Below, piece by piece: positions 1-5,875 of a stretch of DNA of 7,790 nucleotides (positions are counted from its first letter, which is position 1; every line of letters starts with the position of its first letter). Both the position numbers and the translations under genes were made by a program. Below the pieces are notes generated by a model. The model had not been told where the DNA came from. It saw nothing but the letters and a program-made list of their open reading frames with translations, and ran no database searches. Origin of the DNA: Spirochaetota bacterium (GTDB lineage: Bacteria; Spirochaetota; JAGLSM01); assembly GCA_023135745.1 (NCBI GenBank), contig JAGLSM010000084.1:1-7790 (forward strand), read 5' to 3'.

Positions 1-585
1 GGTGATGACAGTGTAGCACTTGTACTCGGCGACAATCTCTTTTACGGCAGTGATTTTTATTCACAACTGGATTCTGCGGCTCAACTACAGGATGGCGGAA
101 TTATTTTTGGATATAGGGTTTCTGATCCGCAGGATTACGGTGTTGTTGATTTTGATGATAAGGGTAATGTAACATCAATTGAAGAAAAGCCGAAAGTGCC
201 AAAGTCTCATTATGCTGTTCCGGGTCTTTATTTCTACGACAACAATGTAATAGAAATTGCTAAAGGCCTAAAACCATCAGCCCGGGGAGAATATGAAATA
301 ACCGATGTCAATAATGTTTATTTAAAAAAAGGTAAACTCAAGGTTAAAACACTCGGACGCGGCAACGCGTGGCTGGATACCGGTTCTCATAAAAGCTTAC
401 TTGAAGCATCCAACTTCATACAGACAATCGAAGAACGCCAGGGTTTAAAGATTTCCTGTATTGAAGCTATAGCATATGAACAGGGATTCATTAACATTGA
501 CCAGCTTGAAACTATTGTAAAAGATCTCGCGGATAATGAATATAAAAAATATCTATCAAATATAGTTAAAGAAGAAAAAGAGTAA
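1..585 (+). CDS. rmlA: Glucose-1-phosphate thymidylyltransferase, C-terminal two thirds (5' end outside window)
   Basis: This enzyme makes dTDP-glucose from dTTP and glucose-1-phosphate, the first step of dTDP-L-rhamnose synthesis in the cytoplasm. The frame is open from base 1, so the gene starts upstream; 194 residues are visible. Family members are about 290 residues, so roughly the first 100, including the N-terminal nucleotide-binding loop, are missing. Visible signatures are LGDNLFYG (fragment residues 9-16), GYRVSDPQDYGVVDF, EEKPKVPKSHYAVPGLYFYD (61-80), the EITDVN segment (99-104) and AWLDTG (123-128). In characterised RmlA the Asp of GDN (here residue 11) and the Asp of WLDTG (here 126) bind the catalytic magnesium, and both are present. 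A GTG inside the fragment at 196 could be mistaken for a start, but the family alignment continues well before it. It is the first visible gene of the rmlACDB operon. Confidence 0.96.
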   Translation, partial: GDDSVALVLGDNLFYGSDFYSQLDSAAQLQDGGIIFGYRVSDPQDYGVVDFDDKGNVTSIEEKPKVPKSHYAVPGLYFYDNNVIEIAKGLKPSARGEYEITDVNNVYLKKGKLKVKTLGRGNAWLDTGSHKSLLEASNFIQTIEERQGLKISCIEAIAYEQGFINIDQLETIVKDLADNEYKKYLSNIVKEEKE

Positions 586-588
586 GGA
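584..588 (+). promoter_or_regulatory. Ribosome binding site of rmlC
   Basis: AAGGA overlaps the TAA stop of rmlA and lies 12 bases before the rmlC ATG at 601, a slightly long spacing. It supports this start for rmlC, the only gene pair in the rml operon separated by a real (15-base) gap. Confidence 0.55.
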
Positions 589-600
589 AATAACAATAAT

Positions 601-1149
601 ATGAATGTAGATAAAACATCAATAGACGGAGTTTTAATCATCACCCCGGGAGTTTTTAAAGATGACCGCGGTTTTTTCATGGAGACCTATAATAAAAATA
701 AATTTGATGAAATAGGTATAACTGAAAATTTTCATCAGGACAATCATTCCTGTTCTTCTAAAAACACACTGCGCGGACTACACTTCCAGACTACACCGGG
801 ACAGTCAAAGCTCTTAAGATGCATTAGAGGAACAGTTTTTGATGTTGCCGTTGATATCAGGATTGACTCCCCTACCTTTGGTAAATGGGCCGCCGTAGAA
901 CTATCCGATGAAAATAAAAAGATGTTTTATATGCCTGTCGGGATAGCTCACGGATTTTGTGTATTATCTGATATGGCTGAAGTTGTTTATAAAGTTTCCA
1001 ATGTATATAATGCTGAAACCGAAGCAGGTATTGCCTGGAACGATCCGGATATCAATATTGATTGGCCTACAAAAGCACCGATCCTTTCCGATCGTGATAA
1101 AAACAACCAGAGTCTGGCCGAATACGCGGCTGCAATGAGAAAATTATAA
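601..1149 (+). CDS. rmlC: dTDP-4-dehydrorhamnose 3,5-epimerase
   Basis: A full-length, 182-residue cupin-fold enzyme that epimerises C3 and C5 of dTDP-4-keto-6-deoxy-glucose, the third step of dTDP-L-rhamnose synthesis. The length is normal for RmlC. Signatures in order: DDRGFFMETY (21-30), FHQDNHSCSSKNTLRGLHFQ (44-63), the DVAVDIR strand (81-87), MPVGIAHGFC (111-120), EVVYKV (127-132) and LSDRD near the C terminus (162-166). By family knowledge the His of LRGLHF (H61) is the catalytic base and the Tyr of EVVYK (Y130) the acid; an Asp of the LSDRD segment, probably D166, should pair with the His. The ATG at 601 follows an AAGGA and gives the expected N terminus. The final A of its stop codon is the first base of the rmlD start (TAATG), indicating coupled translation. 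Nothing looks damaged. Confidence 0.97.
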   Translation: MNVDKTSIDGVLIITPGVFKDDRGFFMETYNKNKFDEIGITENFHQDNHSCSSKNTLRGLHFQTTPGQSKLLRCIRGTVFDVAVDIRIDSPTFGKWAAVELSDENKKMFYMPVGIAHGFCVLSDMAEVVYKVSNVYNAETEAGIAWNDPDINIDWPTKAPILSDRDKNNQSLAEYAAAMRKL

Positions 1150-2021
1150 TGGTTTGGGTAATCGGCGCAAACGGGATGCTGGGACAGACTCTTACACGTA
1201 TATTAAAAGAATCACATATTCCTTTTCTTGCTACTGACATGGAAGTTGATATAACCGATAAAAAATCTCTGAGTGATTACTGCAGCTCCAATAACTCTAT
1301 ATCATGGATAATAAACTGCAGCGCTTATACCAATGTTGATGGAGCGGAGTCCGAAGATAAAACAGCATATCAAATAAACCACCATGGTGCAGCAAATATT
1401 GCCGGATGCGCCAAAGATATGAAAATCCCCCTTATTCACATATCAACCGACTATGTTTTTGACGGCAACGATGAAAACCCTAAAAAAGAAACAGATTCCA
1501 CCGGACCAATTTCCGTATATGGAAAATCAAAACTGGCAGGTGAATTAGCACTACAGGAAATAACCGGTAAATATTTTATTATCAGGACAGCCTGGTTATA
1601 TGGAATAATGGGTAATAATTTTGTAAAGACAATGCTGCGTCTCATGAATGAAAAAGATCAGCTCAATATCGTCAACGATCAAATTGGTTCTCCTACATTA
1701 ACAATTGGCCTTGCGAAAGTTATTGTTAAAATTATACAGGATAATAGTAAAGAATATGGAATATACCATTATAGTGACGAAGGTGAAATAAGCTGGTATG
1801 ATTTTGCTTGTGAAATTTATAAACAGGGAAAACAGATGGGATTGATCAACAATACAGTAAAAATTAATCCTGTTCCTTCAAGCGCCTACCCAACGCCGGC
1901 TAAACGCCCTGCCTTTTCATTAATGGATAAAACAAAAATAAAGACAGCCCTGGACATTAAAGTCAAAGACTGGAAAGAAAACCTTATAACATACCTCAAC
2001 CTTGAAAAGGACAATAAATGA
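1149..2021 (+). CDS. rmlD: dTDP-4-dehydrorhamnose reductase
   Basis: A full-length, 290-residue short-chain dehydrogenase/reductase that uses NAD(P)H to reduce dTDP-6-deoxy-L-lyxo-4-hexulose to dTDP-L-rhamnose, the last step of the pathway. It begins with a Rossmann dinucleotide loop, GANGMLG (residues 6-12). The catalytic triad is visible: the Thr in STDYVFDG (T100) and the YxxxK pair in SVYGKSK (Y124, K128). RTAWLYG (146-152), NDQIGSPT (176-183) and the C-terminal PTPAKRPAFSLMD block (249-260) are characteristic of RmlD rather than RmlB or other epimerases. The ATG overlaps the rmlC stop by one base; a weak GAGA eight bases upstream may assist, but reinitiation is more likely. Its stop overlaps the rmlB start by four bases (ATGA). 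Confidence 0.97.
   Translation: MVWVIGANGMLGQTLTRILKESHIPFLATDMEVDITDKKSLSDYCSSNNSISWIINCSAYTNVDGAESEDKTAYQINHHGAANIAGCAKDMKIPLIHISTDYVFDGNDENPKKETDSTGPISVYGKSKLAGELALQEITGKYFIIRTAWLYGIMGNNFVKTMLRLMNEKDQLNIVNDQIGSPTLTIGLAKVIVKIIQDNSKEYGIYHYSDEGEISWYDFACEIYKQGKQMGLINNTVKINPVPSSAYPTPAKRPAFSLMDKTKIKTALDIKVKDWKENLITYLNLEKDNK
2005..2010 (+). promoter_or_regulatory. Ribosome binding site of rmlB
   Basis: AAAAGG inside the end of rmlD, seven bases before the rmlB ATG at 2018. It supports that ATG as the true start despite the four-base overlap with rmlD. Confidence 0.6.
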
Positions 2022-3085
2022 GACAATTCAATAATATTCTGGTTACAGGCGGAGCAGGATTTATAGGATGTAATTTTATACGTTACATATTTGAACAAAC
2101 AGACTACTCCGGTAATATCATTAATTTTGATAAACTCACTTATGCAGGTAATCCGGAATCTCTTGCCGGTATTGCAGCGCAGCATAAGGATAAATACACA
2201 TTTATCCATGCTGATATCTGTGATACAAAAATAGTTGAAAGCACGCTAGAAAAATACAAGATTGACTGCATTGTACATTTTGCTGCTGAATCCCATGTAG
2301 ACCGTTCCATATCAGGACCGGCAGAATTCATAACAACTAATATTAACGGAACATTTACACTGCTTGAAGCCGCGAAAACCTATTGGCAGGATAGAAAGGA
2401 TGTTCTCTTTCATCATATTTCAACAGATGAAGTATACGGCAGTTTAGGAGATACCGGTTACTTTTTTGAAGACACTCCCTATGATCCTAGAAGCCCGTAT
2501 TCCGCGTCTAAGGCAGCTTCAGACCATATTGTACAGGCATACAAACACACATATAATTTACCTGTAACAATGTCAAATTGTTCCAATAATTACGGGCCCT
2601 TTCATTTCCCGGAAAAGCTAATCCCACTCATGATACTCAATACTCTCGGTAAAAAACCGCTGCCTGTCTATGGAGAAGGATTAAATGTGCGTGACTGGCT
2701 CTATGTTACCGATCATGCCGATGCCATCTGGAAAATAATCACACAAGGAACTATTGGTGAATCATACAATGTCGGCGGAGAAAATGAATGGAAAAACATT
2801 GATGTTGTTCATAAACTCTGCGAACTTGTTGCAGGGGAAACAAGTGAACCTGTTGACTCATATAAGGACCTCATAACCTACGTTACAGACAGACCAGGAC
2901 ATGATCTGCGGTATGCCATTAACTGTGATAAAATAAAGAACGAGCTGGGATGGAAACAATCCGTTACTTTTGAAGAAGGCCTTCTGAGTACTATCCGCTG
3001 GTATATTAAAAACACCGACTGGATTAAGCATGTACAAAGCGGTGAGTATACAAAATGGATTGAGAAGAATTACGTGGAGAGGTGA
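2018..3085 (+). CDS. rmlB: dTDP-glucose 4,6-dehydratase
   Basis: A full-length, 355-residue extended SDR enzyme that converts dTDP-glucose to dTDP-4-keto-6-deoxy-glucose using tightly bound NAD+, the second step of the rhamnose pathway. Visible motifs: TGGAGFIG (10-17) for NAD binding, NFDKLTYAGN (36-45), HFAAESHVDRSI (87-98), the dehydratase active-site string STDEVYG (135-141; T136, D137 and E138 are the family catalytic residues), the YSASK catalytic Tyr/Lys pair (Y161, K165), CSNNYGP (188-194), YGEGLNVRDWLYV (218-230) and TDRPGHDLRY (290-299). The length and C-terminal WYIKNTDWI segment are normal. It is the last gene of the operon, placed after rmlD although its reaction precedes RmlC and RmlD. 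It ends 7 bases from the stop of the convergent toxin gene. Confidence 0.98.
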   Translation: MRQFNNILVTGGAGFIGCNFIRYIFEQTDYSGNIINFDKLTYAGNPESLAGIAAQHKDKYTFIHADICDTKIVESTLEKYKIDCIVHFAAESHVDRSISGPAEFITTNINGTFTLLEAAKTYWQDRKDVLFHHISTDEVYGSLGDTGYFFEDTPYDPRSPYSASKAASDHIVQAYKHTYNLPVTMSNCSNNYGPFHFPEKLIPLMILNTLGKKPLPVYGEGLNVRDWLYVTDHADAIWKIITQGTIGESYNVGGENEWKNIDVVHKLCELVAGETSEPVDSYKDLITYVTDRPGHDLRYAINCDKIKNELGWKQSVTFEEGLLSTIRWYIKNTDWIKHVQSGEYTKWIEKNYVER

Positions 3086-3092
3086 ATTAGTT

Positions 3093-3407
3093 TTATTTTA
3101 AATATTTTTTGATTCTTTTATTTACAATCTTATAAATCTTCTCTTTATCTCTTTTGTCAATTCCCCAAATTTCAACTATCTCAATAGAATCTGACAAAAT
3201 TCTATAAACTATTCGATACCTTTTATTATCAAAGTAAAGTTTATAAAAACCTGATAAATCATTATTAAATTTATTTCCAAGCTCATTTCCCAGTAAAGGA
3301 TTTTCTGAAAGGCTATTAATTTTAAGGGATGCTTTTTTCTTTAGTCTTCCATCCAATTTTGTAAAATCGTTTAATGCTTCCTGGATAAATTCTATTTTAT
3401 AACTCAT
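3093..3407 (-). CDS. RelE/ParE-family type II toxin
   Basis: A 104-residue basic protein of the RelE/ParE toxin superfamily. Known members either cleave mRNA on the ribosome (RelE-like) or poison gyrase (ParE-like), and the sequence does not settle which. Family features are the N-terminal YKIEF strand, the helical ALNDFTKLDGRLKKKASLKI segment (11-30), SENPLLGNELGNK (34-46), then the strand pair GFYKLYFDNKRYRIVYRI (53-70) and IEIVEIWGIDKRDKEKIYKI (75-94). The basic residues at 62-69 and 85-90 occupy the part of the fold where RelE catalytic residues usually lie. The ATG overlaps the antitoxin's 3' end by 11 bases, so translation should be coupled; its own ribosome site (AAGAA) is weak. It converges on rmlB with a 7-base gap. 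Confidence 0.88.
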   Translation of the reverse strand: MSYKIEFIQEALNDFTKLDGRLKKKASLKINSLSENPLLGNELGNKFNNDLSGFYKLYFDNKRYRIVYRILSDSIEIVEIWGIDKRDKEKIYKIVNKRIKKYLK

Positions 3408-3678
3408 ATTTCTTTTTTACTATTTCCCAGTCAGTATTTTTATTTTTATTATACTTACTCATCCGTGTTTCTACCGTATCAGCTATTTCAAAATGCTCAA
3501 CTATTTCCTCGGCATGTTGGAGTAATTCATACTCTTCCACAGGAAGAATGACAGCCTGCATTTCATTGTTCTTGAGTATAAACAAAGATTTACCACTTTG
3601 CGCGACATCCCTAATCTTCTTAGTAAGCTGTTTTTGCAGTTTAGTTATCGGAATCATATCATTAGATTCAATTAACAT
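3397..3678 (-). CDS. Phd/YefM-family antitoxin
   Basis: A 93-residue antitoxin partner of the downstream RelE/ParE-like toxin. The N-terminal half has the Phd/YefM pattern: MIPITKLQKQLTKKIRDV (8-25), SGKSLFILKNNEMQAVILP (28-46) and VEEYELLQHAEEI (47-59), matching the DNA-binding dimer fold ending in a helix. The charged tail (about 60-93) is the likely disordered segment that wraps the toxin. By family precedent the antitoxin represses its own promoter and the toxin modulates this. The ATG at 3678 is preceded by GGGTGG with a 7-base spacer. A second ATG seven codons in (MIPITK) would give the more typical N terminus but has no good ribosome site. A promoter and candidate operator lie directly upstream. 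Confidence 0.88.
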   Translation of the reverse strand: MLIESNDMIPITKLQKQLTKKIRDVAQSGKSLFILKNNEMQAVILPVEEYELLQHAEEIVEHFEIADTVETRMSKYNKNKNTDWEIVKKKYEL

Positions 3679-3685
3679 ACCTTAA

Positions 3686-3691
3686 CCACCC
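3686..3691 (-). promoter_or_regulatory. Ribosome binding site of the antitoxin gene
   Basis: GGGTGG on the - strand, seven bases before the ATG at 3678. It favours this start over the internal ATG seven codons later. Confidence 0.55.
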
Positions 3692-3694
3692 TAT

Positions 3695-3730
3695 GTGTAA
3701 TTCTACTTATTATTATACATACAATTACAC
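3695..3730. repeat. Perfect 8-bp inverted repeat, candidate toxin-antitoxin operator
   Basis: GTGTAATT at 3695-3702 is the exact reverse complement of AATTACAC at 3723-3730, with a 20-base spacer. The arm centres are 28 bp apart and their midpoint (about 3712) falls on the -10 box of the antitoxin promoter. One arm lies in the -35/-10 spacer, the other around the predicted transcription start. This placement fits steric repression by a dimeric Phd/YefM antitoxin, but binding is inferred from geometry only. Confidence 0.6.
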
Positions 3731-3740
3731 TATTTTGCAA
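3712..3740 (-). promoter_or_regulatory. Sigma-70-type promoter of the toxin-antitoxin operon
   Basis: On the - strand, TTGCAA (3740-3735) and a consensus TATAAT (3717-3712) are separated by exactly 17 bases. Transcription would start near 3705, giving a leader of about 27 bases before the antitoxin ATG. The -35 box sits two bases beyond the stop codon of the upstream glycosyltransferase, so the module can be transcribed on its own although it follows the glycan operon in the same direction. Confidence 0.75.
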
Positions 3741-3742
3741 AT

Positions 3743-4576
3743 TTAAATTCTTTTTAAATTATACCATATCTTTCTGAAAATAAGAGATAGACTGTTTGGG
3801 ATCTTGACATCAAACCTTTTTGAAAAGGCTTTACTCTGTCGTATTACATCACTAAAAGATCTCTGCCATTTCTTTTTTATCAGACTTATTATATTAATAC
3901 GCTTGGCTCCAAGCCGGTTTGAATAATGCTGTCTGTATAAGACAGTTTTATTTTCAAGAGCCACGATTTTTCCAAATTCCGATGCAACAATCGCTACCCA
4001 CCAGTCATGCATGATAGCCTCATCAGGAATGGGAAATGCCATATCCTTTAATTCCTTATTAAAGAGCATTGTACAACCATTTGTATTATTTTGTACCATT
4101 AGGAATTCAGAACCTTTTTTAACCGGATTATGCTTTTGATATTTCCAGAAGGATTCATGGATCTCATTAAGTTCTTCATCAACAACTTTCATGTCGGTAT
4201 GAACCAACAGGGGGCTCTTCTTTCCATTTTTTTTTTCTGCAGTCTGCATAGCTTTCATACTTACTTCTAACTTATCTTTTTCCCAGACATCATCCTGATC
4301 AGAAAACGCAATATAATCAGCTTTAGACTCACCCATTAAGACAGAAAAATTTAACATGGAACCAAGATTCTGGTGTTTATCTTTTATGAGTTTTATCTTT
4401 TCCGAGTATTTTTTTTTATATTTCTTAAGAATTTTTTGAGTATCATCTGTTGATCCATCATCACGAATAATTAACTGCCAATTTGTATAGGTTTGAGAAA
4501 GTATACTTTCAAGCTGTTCCGCAATAAATTGTTCGCCATTGTATGTTGCAAGAAGGATATCGATTTTGTTTTTCAT
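3743..4576 (-). CDS. Family 2 glycosyltransferase, probable rhamnosyltransferase
   Basis: A 277-residue GT-A glycosyltransferase that should add a sugar from a nucleotide donor to a lipid-linked glycan on the inner face of the membrane. Seen: the donor-binding start IDILLATYNGEQFIAEQLES (5-24), RDDGSTDDT (38-46) with its nucleotide-binding Asp pair, and the DxD-type SDQDDVW (92-98). An acceptor-side block VQNNTNGCTMLFNKEL (161-176) is followed by MHDWW (189-193) with the usual catalytic-base region, and YRQHYSNRLGA (214-224). These last blocks are typical of the RgpB/RfbG-like group often annotated as rhamnosyltransferases, which fits the neighbouring dTDP-rhamnose operon. The exact donor is an inference. 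A TTG at 4591 would add five residues, but neither start has a strong ribosome site and the ATG gives a normal N terminus. It is the last gene of the - strand glycan operon, 18 bases after the phosphatase stop. Confidence 0.9.
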   Translation of the reverse strand: MKNKIDILLATYNGEQFIAEQLESILSQTYTNWQLIIRDDGSTDDTQKILKKYKKKYSEKIKLIKDKHQNLGSMLNFSVLMGESKADYIAFSDQDDVWEKDKLEVSMKAMQTAEKKNGKKSPLLVHTDMKVVDEELNEIHESFWKYQKHNPVKKGSEFLMVQNNTNGCTMLFNKELKDMAFPIPDEAIMHDWWVAIVASEFGKIVALENKTVLYRQHYSNRLGAKRINIISLIKKKWQRSFSDVIRQSKAFSKRFDVKIPNSLSLIFRKIWYNLKRI

Positions 4577-4594
4577 GCTTAAATTAACCAATCG

Positions 4595-5260
4595 CTATTT
4601 TTTTGATATAATTGAAAAAGCAATCTTACTTTTTTCCAAGATTTCAATAAGAGACCTATTAGGATTTACCAAAAACACTTTCTTTGCCTTTTTTATCAAT
4701 GAAAAATCATCTTCATGATCAGTATAAATTTCTCCGATATTTTTTGTATTATACATTTTATCAATATAATACATGACATTTTTGAGTTTAGTTTCTTTAA
4801 AGTTTTCTTTCCAATCTACTGCATCAATACCTGATGTCGCAATACAAGCATCAAATCTTAAATCTTCAGCAATTTTTTTTGCATAACAATCCGGCGCGGC
4901 AGTAGCTAATAAAACAATATGTTTTTTATTTTTTATATCCTTAGTTATTCTTCTATATACTTTTTTATTTAAAAAAACATGGATTATCAAAAACGTATAA
5001 AGTCTAATACTCCTCTTTTTATAATACCCTTTGGTAGTTTGTAAAAAATAAAACTTCAGCTGGCTGTGAGTTATTCTCTTCATTCTTCGCATTATGATTT
5101 TATTTATTATTTTAAAAAATCTAATGAGCCTGAATGATAAAAACATCTTTAATGAAATGAATATAACCCAGTAAATAAAAGTATTGCAATTAAGCAGAGT
5201 ATTGTCCAGATCAACAACAATAATTTTATGTTTGTATTTTGTCTTTTCCTTTGTAATCAT
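4595..5260 (-). CDS. HAD-superfamily subclass IB phosphatase, candidate phosphoribosyl-glycan 5-phosphatase
   Basis: A 221-residue haloacid-dehalogenase-type hydrolase. Motif I is VVDLDNTLL (15-23; nucleophile D17, acid/base D19, T21). Motif II is LLATAAP (117-123; T120). The motif III lysine is in NFKETKLK (153-160). Motif IV is YTDHEDD (179-185; D181, D185). The ending VFLVNPNRSLIEIL (195-208) is a hallmark of the HAD-IB, SerB-like subgroup. Between motifs I and II lies an all-helical cap of about 95 residues, strongly hydrophobic and basic at 28-60, which may hold it near the membrane. All catalytic residues are present. The start lies inside the phosphoribosyltransferase gene (35-base overlap), so the two are coupled. 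The inferred role is removal of the 5-phosphate from a phosphoribosyl unit added by its partner; a generic sugar-phosphate phosphatase is the alternative. Confidence 0.88.
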   Translation of the reverse strand: MITKEKTKYKHKIIVVDLDNTLLNCNTFIYWVIFISLKMFLSFRLIRFFKIINKIIMRRMKRITHSQLKFYFLQTTKGYYKKRSIRLYTFLIIHVFLNKKVYRRITKDIKNKKHIVLLATAAPDCYAKKIAEDLRFDACIATSGIDAVDWKENFKETKLKNVMYYIDKMYNTKNIGEIYTDHEDDFSLIKKAKKVFLVNPNRSLIEILEKSKIAFSIISKK

Positions 5261-5840
5261 AGGACCATGGAAACCTTATCAATGTATTTTTATAAAGATA
5301 ATAGTCAGGTAGTATTAATGGTGATTTTTGTGTAATTGTAATAACAGCATATTCAATTTTTATTTTAGAGTTAATACTTTTAATATACTGATCAATAACA
5401 AATAAAGTCTTACCGGAATCCACCGCGTCATCGATGATTAAGATATCCCTTGGCTTGCCGCTTAGTAATTGATCTAATTTTTTCATTTTTAAATTTTTAT
5501 CACCGTCAAGAGTTTCCATTGATATTCTTCTCTTTAACAAGGTTGATAACACAGACTCAAACCGACGCATTAAGTTTAAAATAAAATATGGCAAAATCTT
5601 TAAAATACTTTTTATTAGAGTTTTTTCTTTAAACCCCTTTGATTTTCTGCTTAGACTAACTTCAGTATATTTCAGATTATTGTGATTATTTTTTAACTCA
5701 GTATATACTATATTCCCAACGACAGCACCACCTGTTTTAATTCCTATTACTAAATCAAAGCTTTTATGTTTTGATACTACAGAAGCAAGTTCTTTACAAT
5801 TACTTTCCAGACCTTTTTTATTGAGAGTAATTAATTTCAT
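5226..5840 (-). CDS. Type I phosphoribosyltransferase, candidate glycan phosphoribosyltransferase
   Basis: A 204-residue protein with the PRPP-binding loop DILIIDDAVDSGKT (132-145; D137, D138, then D141-T145 cradling the 5-phosphate) and a pyrophosphate loop GIKTGGAVVG (33-42). Its C terminus carries the PDYYLY...IRFPW block (178-191) seen in purine-type PRTases. Between the loops is an unusual insert (about 70-125), basic and hydrophobic at 74-105, that small nucleotide-salvage enzymes lack. Its place among glycosyltransferases and its 35-base overlap with an HAD phosphatase suggest the acceptor is a glycan rather than a free base, giving a phosphoribosyl-glycan that the phosphatase then trims. 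That step has precedent in the two-domain ribofuranosyltransferases described for Klebsiella O antigens; here it is an inference. A nucleobase salvage role remains possible. The ATG has AGGA six bases upstream. Confidence 0.85.
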   Translation of the reverse strand: MKLITLNKKGLESNCKELASVVSKHKSFDLVIGIKTGGAVVGNIVYTELKNNHNNLKYTEVSLSRKSKGFKEKTLIKSILKILPYFILNLMRRFESVLSTLLKRRISMETLDGDKNLKMKKLDQLLSGKPRDILIIDDAVDSGKTLFVIDQYIKSINSKIKIEYAVITITQKSPLILPDYYLYKNTLIRFPWSYDYKGKDKIQT

Positions 5841-5846
5841 TATTTT

Positions 5847-5850
5847 TCCT
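5847..5850 (-). promoter_or_regulatory. Ribosome binding site of the phosphoribosyltransferase gene
   Basis: AGGA on the - strand, six bases before the ATG at 5840, within the 35-base gap after the large glycosyltransferase. It fixes the start. The downstream phosphatase lacks a comparable site and probably depends on coupling. Confidence 0.6.
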
Positions 5851-5875
5851 ACTTGTTTTACTTATGGATATAAAA

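Noticed and set aside
387..680. Open frame antisense to the end of rmlA and start of rmlC
   Set aside because: It lies opposite two clear enzymes, matches no family I recognise and has no convincing ribosome site.
1886..2209. Open frame antisense to the rmlD/rmlB junction
   Set aside because: It is fully explained as a shadow of two conserved coding regions; its Cys-rich translation has no coherent domain.
3740..3760. AATTTAAA/TTTAAATT hairpin at the end of the glycosyltransferase gene as a terminator
   Set aside because: The stem is only A/T pairs, overlaps the stop codon and lacks a clear T-run, so it is too weak to call.
4577..4591. TTG start giving the single-domain glycosyltransferase five more residues
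   Set aside because: No better ribosome site precedes it than precedes the ATG at 4576, and the ATG gives the usual short N terminus before the ATYNG motif.
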